The translations under genes and the position numbers were made by a program. A stretch of DNA of 64,000 nt from Cryoendolithus antarcticus (lineage: Eukaryota; Ascomycota; Dothideomycetes; Cladosporiales; Cladosporiaceae), in assembly GCA_002077065.1 (NCBI GenBank), contig NAJO01000069.1, positions 62,001-126,000 of the forward strand, read 5' to 3'. The notes beneath the pieces are model-generated. The model searched no databases. It was not told where the DNA came from and saw only the letters and a program-made list of their open reading frames with translations. Positions 60,225-64,000 of this stretch are shown here, one piece after another. Position 1 is the stretch's first letter, and each line of letters opens with the position of its first letter.

Positions 60225-60854
60225 CTACACCAAACAGGCCCCAACCGTTGCAGTGGCCTTCGCATCCGTCACAGTCTTCCGTCCGCCCACACAGACCGGC
60301 CCGATCCCAAGCAGTGTATTGACCACACTGGTCGTAGTAAGCTGACATGCTCCGCAGTCCACTCCCGTAGTCACAATATGCGCTGGCGCAGTGACTGTAC
60401 AGCCGAACGGGATGGTCGAGGTAGCGGTGATGGTACATTTGGTGGTCTGCGTGGCAGATGTCGTTGAGGACGAAGCAGTGGGGGACGTCGAGTGAATGCT
60501 CGGAGTATGTGTTATTGAGGAGACGCTCGTGCGGTGTGGCGATGTCGCGCAAGCTGTGACGGTATGCGTGGCATCGGTCGTGGAAGTCTCGAGGCAGACC
60601 TGATGTACGTTGTCAGCAGTCACCCTGCGATCACGAGGAAGGACATTCAGGCAGACCAGATCACAGTGCGGTCCAACTTGCGTGTGCAGCACGCAGCCTT
60701 CGCAGTCGACGTGTGTAGTCGTGGTGTGCTTTGTTGCTGGCGGGCAACAGCTGCCGGGCTCGTAGATAACGCTTGTGCATGACTGAATGGGTCCGCCTTG
60801 GGCCAGAGCGCGTGCAGAAATGAGCCCGACGGCGAGCAGGCTAGTGGACAACAT
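60225..60854 (-). CDS. Secreted Cys-rich protein with two related modules
   Basis: 209 residues from the ATG at 60854. Signal peptide MLSTSLLAVGLISARALA. The mature protein has about 16 Cys. Two modules look related: an N-terminal one (THVDCEGCVLHTQVGPHCDLVC) and a C-terminal one (TGVDCGACQLTTTSVV..GIGPVC), joined by a Ser/Thr-rich linker (SSITHTPSIHSTSPTASSS) that is probably O-glycosylated. The VDCxxCxLxT core is shared. No GPI signal or enzyme motif is seen. An intron near residues 85-97 (RDRRVTADNVHQ region) is possible, but the open frame is complete without it. Function unknown; architecture is that of small secreted fungal surface or effector-like proteins. Confidence 0.7.
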   Translation of the reverse strand: MLSTSLLAVGLISARALAQGGPIQSCTSVIYEPGSCCPPATKHTTTTHVDCEGCVLHTQVGPHCDLVCLNVLPRDRRVTADNVHQVCLETSTTDATHTVTACATSPHRTSVSSITHTPSIHSTSPTASSSTTSATQTTKCTITATSTIPFGCTVTAPAHIVTTGVDCGACQLTTTSVVNTLLGIGPVCVGGRKTVTDAKATATVGACLV

Positions 60855-62564
60855 ATTGAGAGGCAGATAGGCAATTCTGGCGAGGGACTCTCGAAGGCGT
60901 AGGTCGGTGGGAATGCTGCAAGGGTTCGTCCTGTTGTTGGATGCGCAAAATGGTGAGGGCATTCGGGTGTCTTGTGTGCGCCGACAGAGCAATGTCTTTC
61001 ATGTGGTAGCACAGTGCTCATCCTGCTCAGCCGTAAGCCCGCGCGGCCAGTAAGCCCAGCCCCGGAGTCCGTGTCATCAAATGTCAGACGCATCTCGCAT
61101 TCCGTGACAGAAACAGACCCAAGGCTTGAGGCCAGACATAAGCCGCAATAAGCATTCCGGCCCGTGGCGACCAATGTATGGGGTGCGTAAGCGAAAGCCG
61201 GGGACGGACAGGGGTAAGAAGGATCGTTGGTGACGCTCAGGGACAAGGTACAGCGTATCGAGATTTCAGGCTGAGTGCGGAGCTGAGCGGACATGGTACC
61301 ACGTGGCTTCTCCGGGCTGGCACAAGCGACTCCTGTGCGACATGAAGGATTCGAGCTCACAGCCCTGAGCAAGATGAGAACAAGAGCCTGTCGGAAGTCG
61401 AGCCCTTCACTCCGCGGATGTCTGCGACATTGCCGTTGGTTCGTGCGAATCGGCGAAAATGGGCTTGGAGGCAAAGTTTGGTCACGTAGGCAAGTCGTCG
61501 ATCTAGCGTCACTGCGACAGACATCGTTCGAGGATGCCGGTGTCTACGGGAGACATCAGAAGCAGACAAGCCAGGCGAACTGTGGTGCATCGGCGTCGCC
61601 ATATCTGCGAACTCTTGGTTCTTTGTTCTCCCGATAGAATCTTCTCTTAAAGGGCGGCCGAGCAGAATTGGATGCGGAGCAGCTGGCTGAGTAGAGAGCT
61701 GGGGCTGTGCTGTTTTATGGATGAACGGATGGGGCTACAAGTGAGGCTGGAGTCGTCCGTGATGCGTCGTCTTCAGCAGCCGCCTCAAGAGCATTGCGTC
61801 CGCAAGTCACCATTCGCTGCTGTATCTCGCATGCCTGAGAGAAAGAATTGGTTGCTCCTTCACCAATAGTGCAGCTGAAGACTCCACCTCCGCTCGCGCT
61901 CACCATTGGACCGATATCAAAATGGGAAACGTCCATGGATGGCTTCATGCTGCATGGGAGTGACTTCATTCCGCACTGCCGCGTTCGAGCGCCCGCCCTT
62001 GATGGCTTATCCGTGCTTGTGATCGTGGGTTTCCCAGAAGTTCATTTCATGAAGCGGAGAGGGCGACAGATCATATCAGCTCCAGGGAATTAGTCCCGAG
62101 CAGCAATAGGATGCTGACTTGTACAAAGTACTACTGCGTATCGTCCAGATCGTTAAGATGTACAGTTGACCATGCGAAAGCGCATGCTCGTCAACAATCA
62201 ACATGCCTTAGGAAGCCATTGCACGCAGCAGGGACTGTTCGAACGTGCCAGTGGCAGCAGATCCATGTAATGTATGCCATTGAGCCGGGCAGTGCGTCTC
62301 TGCCAGAATTTGAAGAGTAGCAGCACGCATTGCTCGGATTCGCGTGATGTGGCATCGAAGAGTCTGAAAGCTGGATCGCAATGTTTCCTGAGAAGGCCAG
62401 TCAGTGTCCCGTCGAGCGTCATCGACAACGCTTGCGCGGCCTAGGCACCCAGACCGCACAGCCGCGATGAACTGGAAATTAAATATCGACGTCTCGGCGA
62501 GGAAGAATCGGTATGCTGCCGCATGGAGGCTGGAGTTGTATTCGCAATACCTGTCATCAGCTCA
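60855..62564. other. 1.7-kb spacer without a confident gene
   Basis: Only short frames; long minus-strand frames at 60,850-61,470 overlap the leader of the secreted gene and have no domain. A minus-strand piece at 61,715-61,930 contains four Cys (VFSCTIGEGATNSFSQACE) but no signal peptide exon was found. Confidence 0.4.
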
Positions 62565-64000
62565 TCAGTAGTGTGGCACCTCCCAACACTTCTCCTCCCC
62601 CTCGTCCGCCCTACCCCGGCGCGGCTTTGCCCGCCTCCGAATCTTGTTCTCTCTCCCCCTCAAGAGTATCTCCTCCACCCCCCTCTCATACTCCACATTC
62701 CCCATCACAGCCGCACCCCCATACGCAAAAGAGACCACCGTCTCATAGTTCTGCCGTTCCACTTCATGTTCTGCGCCCTCGACAAGGGCGTACAGTTCAG
62801 TCCAGTCTGCGGAGGGGTCAATCAAGTGGTGGCTGAAATGGAGGGAGGAGATTTCTAGGCCGTGGAGATCGACAAAGGGGTTGGGGCTGGTAGTGAAGTC
62901 GGAGAAGTCAGGCTCGGTGCAGTTAACTATGCAGTTCGTGAGGTGCAGATAGCGAAGCGCTGGGGCGCTGTCGGTAAGGAAGTCAGCCAGTTCTGAAGCG
63001 CTGAAGGGCCAGCCGTCGAGGTGCAACATCTCCAAATGAGGGAAGGTGATATCCTTGGGGATATCTAGGAATGGCTTGATTCGGCGGACACCGCTGAGCG
63101 CATCTAGCGTGCTGTGCGCGCGCCAGGATTTCGTGCAGCTCAGCGATAGCGTCAAGTCGAGTATGTTCGGCGCAAGAATTCGCAGTATGGACTTCATCGC
63201 TGGCACGTCGCGTCTGCGGCAATGTTCCATGTTCTCACTCTCGTCGGAGGCGAACAAAATGGGTAGACTGAGAGTCTGCAGGTTTTTGGCTAGCCAGTTG
63301 TAGTCGATGAAATGCGGGCCGTGTTCGAGCGTCTTGCTCAAGCAGGGGAGATCGATGCCAGGGACTCGCATGACGCGAAGGTCTTCACCGCTACTGCCCG
63401 AGGCGAAGAGGTTGTCGCCAATGTCAAGTTGTTTGAGGTGACGTCCGGACTGACCGACCGCCTGTAAGGCGATTGATAGCTGTTGCCATTGACCTCGCTC
63501 CAGCACATTGCCGAAAGGCCGGATGCAGAAATCGCCATGGCTCACCCCGTTCTCACCCAAGCCCCTCCAGTCCGTGAAGATCAGGCGGTCGAGCTTTGGC
63601 GCCTCGCTGAACGCACGCCGTATAAGACCGGGAATGATGTCCGTCTTCGTGATCAGCCTCTGATCCCCGATATAAGAGACATGCCGCAGATGGCTGTCGA
63701 ACGTTCCAAGTGTCTTGTGTTGATAGTACAACGTGCGCATTTGGGTGTGAGAGGGCGATTCCGGCTGGCCAGTCACAGAACGCATCTCCGCGTGCGAGAT
63801 CTCCGATCTGGGCGAATCGAGATGGTGCGCCTCGCGCAAGCCTAGCAGATCCAGCATGCGGAACTCCCCGGCTTGTTGCGCAGCGTCTTGTTCATTGCGC
63901 AGGGGTCTATCTCTTGATGCTAAAGTAAGCTCGTCACTGTTTACCTCGACACTGTGGTCAGAAATGGGGTTGTCGGGATACAGGCTTGCATCGTAGATCA
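62565..64000 (-). CDS. F-box/LRR-like protein, 5' end beyond window
   Basis: Minus-strand frame open from its stop at 62565 to the window edge (at least 478 residues), so the N-terminus is missing; an internal Met near 63857 is not necessarily the start. The C-terminal two-thirds show irregular leucine-rich spacing (LKQLDIGDNLF, LQTLSLPILF, ILDLTLSLSC, FPHLEMLHLDGWPF, ALRYLHLTNCIV, LHGLEISSLHFS), as in fungal F-box/LRR-like proteins. The C-terminus is basic (RRRAKPRRGRADEG). The visible part lacks an F-box, which would sit in the missing or first residues. A substrate-recognition role is inferred only. Confidence 0.72.
   Translation of the reverse strand, partial: IYDASLYPDNPISDHSVEVNSDELTLASRDRPLRNEQDAAQQAGEFRMLDLLGLREAHHLDSPRSEISHAEMRSVTGQPESPSHTQMRTLYYQHKTLGTFDSHLRHVSYIGDQRLITKTDIIPGLIRRAFSEAPKLDRLIFTDWRGLGENGVSHGDFCIRPFGNVLERGQWQQLSIALQAVGQSGRHLKQLDIGDNLFASGSSGEDLRVMRVPGIDLPCLSKTLEHGPHFIDYNWLAKNLQTLSLPILFASDESENMEHCRRRDVPAMKSILRILAPNILDLTLSLSCTKSWRAHSTLDALSGVRRIKPFLDIPKDITFPHLEMLHLDGWPFSASELADFLTDSAPALRYLHLTNCIVNCTEPDFSDFTTSPNPFVDLHGLEISSLHFSHHLIDPSADWTELYALVEGAEHEVERQNYETVVSFAYGGAAVMGNVEYERGVEEILLRGRENKIRRRAKPRRGRADEGEEKCWEVPHY

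Noticed and set aside
60647..61474. Minus-strand frame of 275 residues overlapping the secreted Cys-rich gene
   Set aside because: Different frame from the secreted protein with its clear signal peptide and Cys modules; composition looks random.
61715..61969. Minus-strand short Cys-containing frame
   Set aside because: Partly protein-like, but no signal-peptide exon could be joined in phase.
1..64000. Transposons, tRNA genes, rRNA, CRISPR arrays or a biosynthetic gene cluster
   Set aside because: No terminal repeats, DDE or reverse-transcriptase motifs, cloverleaf with A/B boxes, regular spacer repeats, or PKS/NRPS/terpene enzymes were recognised by eye. A tRNA scan could still find an isolated tRNA I missed.

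Overview
The window reads as nuclear chromosomal DNA of a filamentous ascomycete, probably a dothideomycete of the Mycosphaerella type. The evidence is: genes on both strands with 0-4 short GT-AG introns (mostly 45-110 nt, CTAAC/CTGAC branch points), HET-domain and STAND/NLR-type genes, many small secreted proteins, and a base composition slightly above 50% GC. The class is inferred from gene content and style, not proven. There are no operons, rRNA or CRISPR, and I recognised no tRNA or intact transposon.

Layout. 0.1-5.8 kb: an SV2/sugar-type MFS transporter and a GPI-type pepsin-like aspartic protease split by an unusually long 982-nt intron. 6.4-9.8 kb: a large HET-NACHT-ankyrin NLR. 10.5-21.7 kb: a nuclear-type low-complexity protein, an S/R-rich protein, a PQ-loop vacuolar amino-acid transporter (Ypq1 type), an FAD monooxygenase of the salicylate hydroxylase type, and a single-pass Ser/Thr-rich membrane protein. 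21.9-27.8 kb: a tandem duplication of a HET-domain gene that includes about 0.5 kb of upstream DNA. 28.4-30.6 kb: small genes and a transposase-like helix-turn-helix protein without a catalytic domain. 31.0-37.2 kb: four consecutive minus-strand genes for secreted proteins, which I rebuilt by hand-splicing. Two share a Cys-containing C-terminal module, and others share a Gly-rich hydrophobic module or a C-terminal Arg-Ser motif. 37.9-44.4 kb: COP9 signalosome subunit 1, a Cys-rich single-pass surface protein and an F-box-like protein. 44.4-48 kb: mostly non-coding or decayed DNA with one probable small TATA-driven gene. 48-53.6 kb: a hypothetical protein, Slx9, an LEA-like protein, and a C-terminally truncated arylsulfotransferase that abuts a fragment of another gene. 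53.7-59.3 kb: an unresolved membrane-protein locus, a fungal STAND-type N-terminal-domain protein and a divergent secreted subtilase. 59.4-64 kb: a small hypothetical protein, a secreted Cys-rich protein with two related modules, and an LRR/F-box-like gene running off the right edge.

How they fit. Housekeeping genes (csn1, slx9, PQ-loop transporter) are interspersed with two accessory themes. One is self/non-self recognition: three HET-domain genes, one of them an NLR, plus a STAND N-terminal protein. The other is secretion: an aspartic protease, a subtilase and at least five small secreted proteins. The most novel-looking element is the 31-37 kb secreted-protein cluster. I identified no biosynthetic gene cluster. 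All exon boundaries are inferred from splice consensus, frame continuity and protein-like sequence; transcripts would be decisive.
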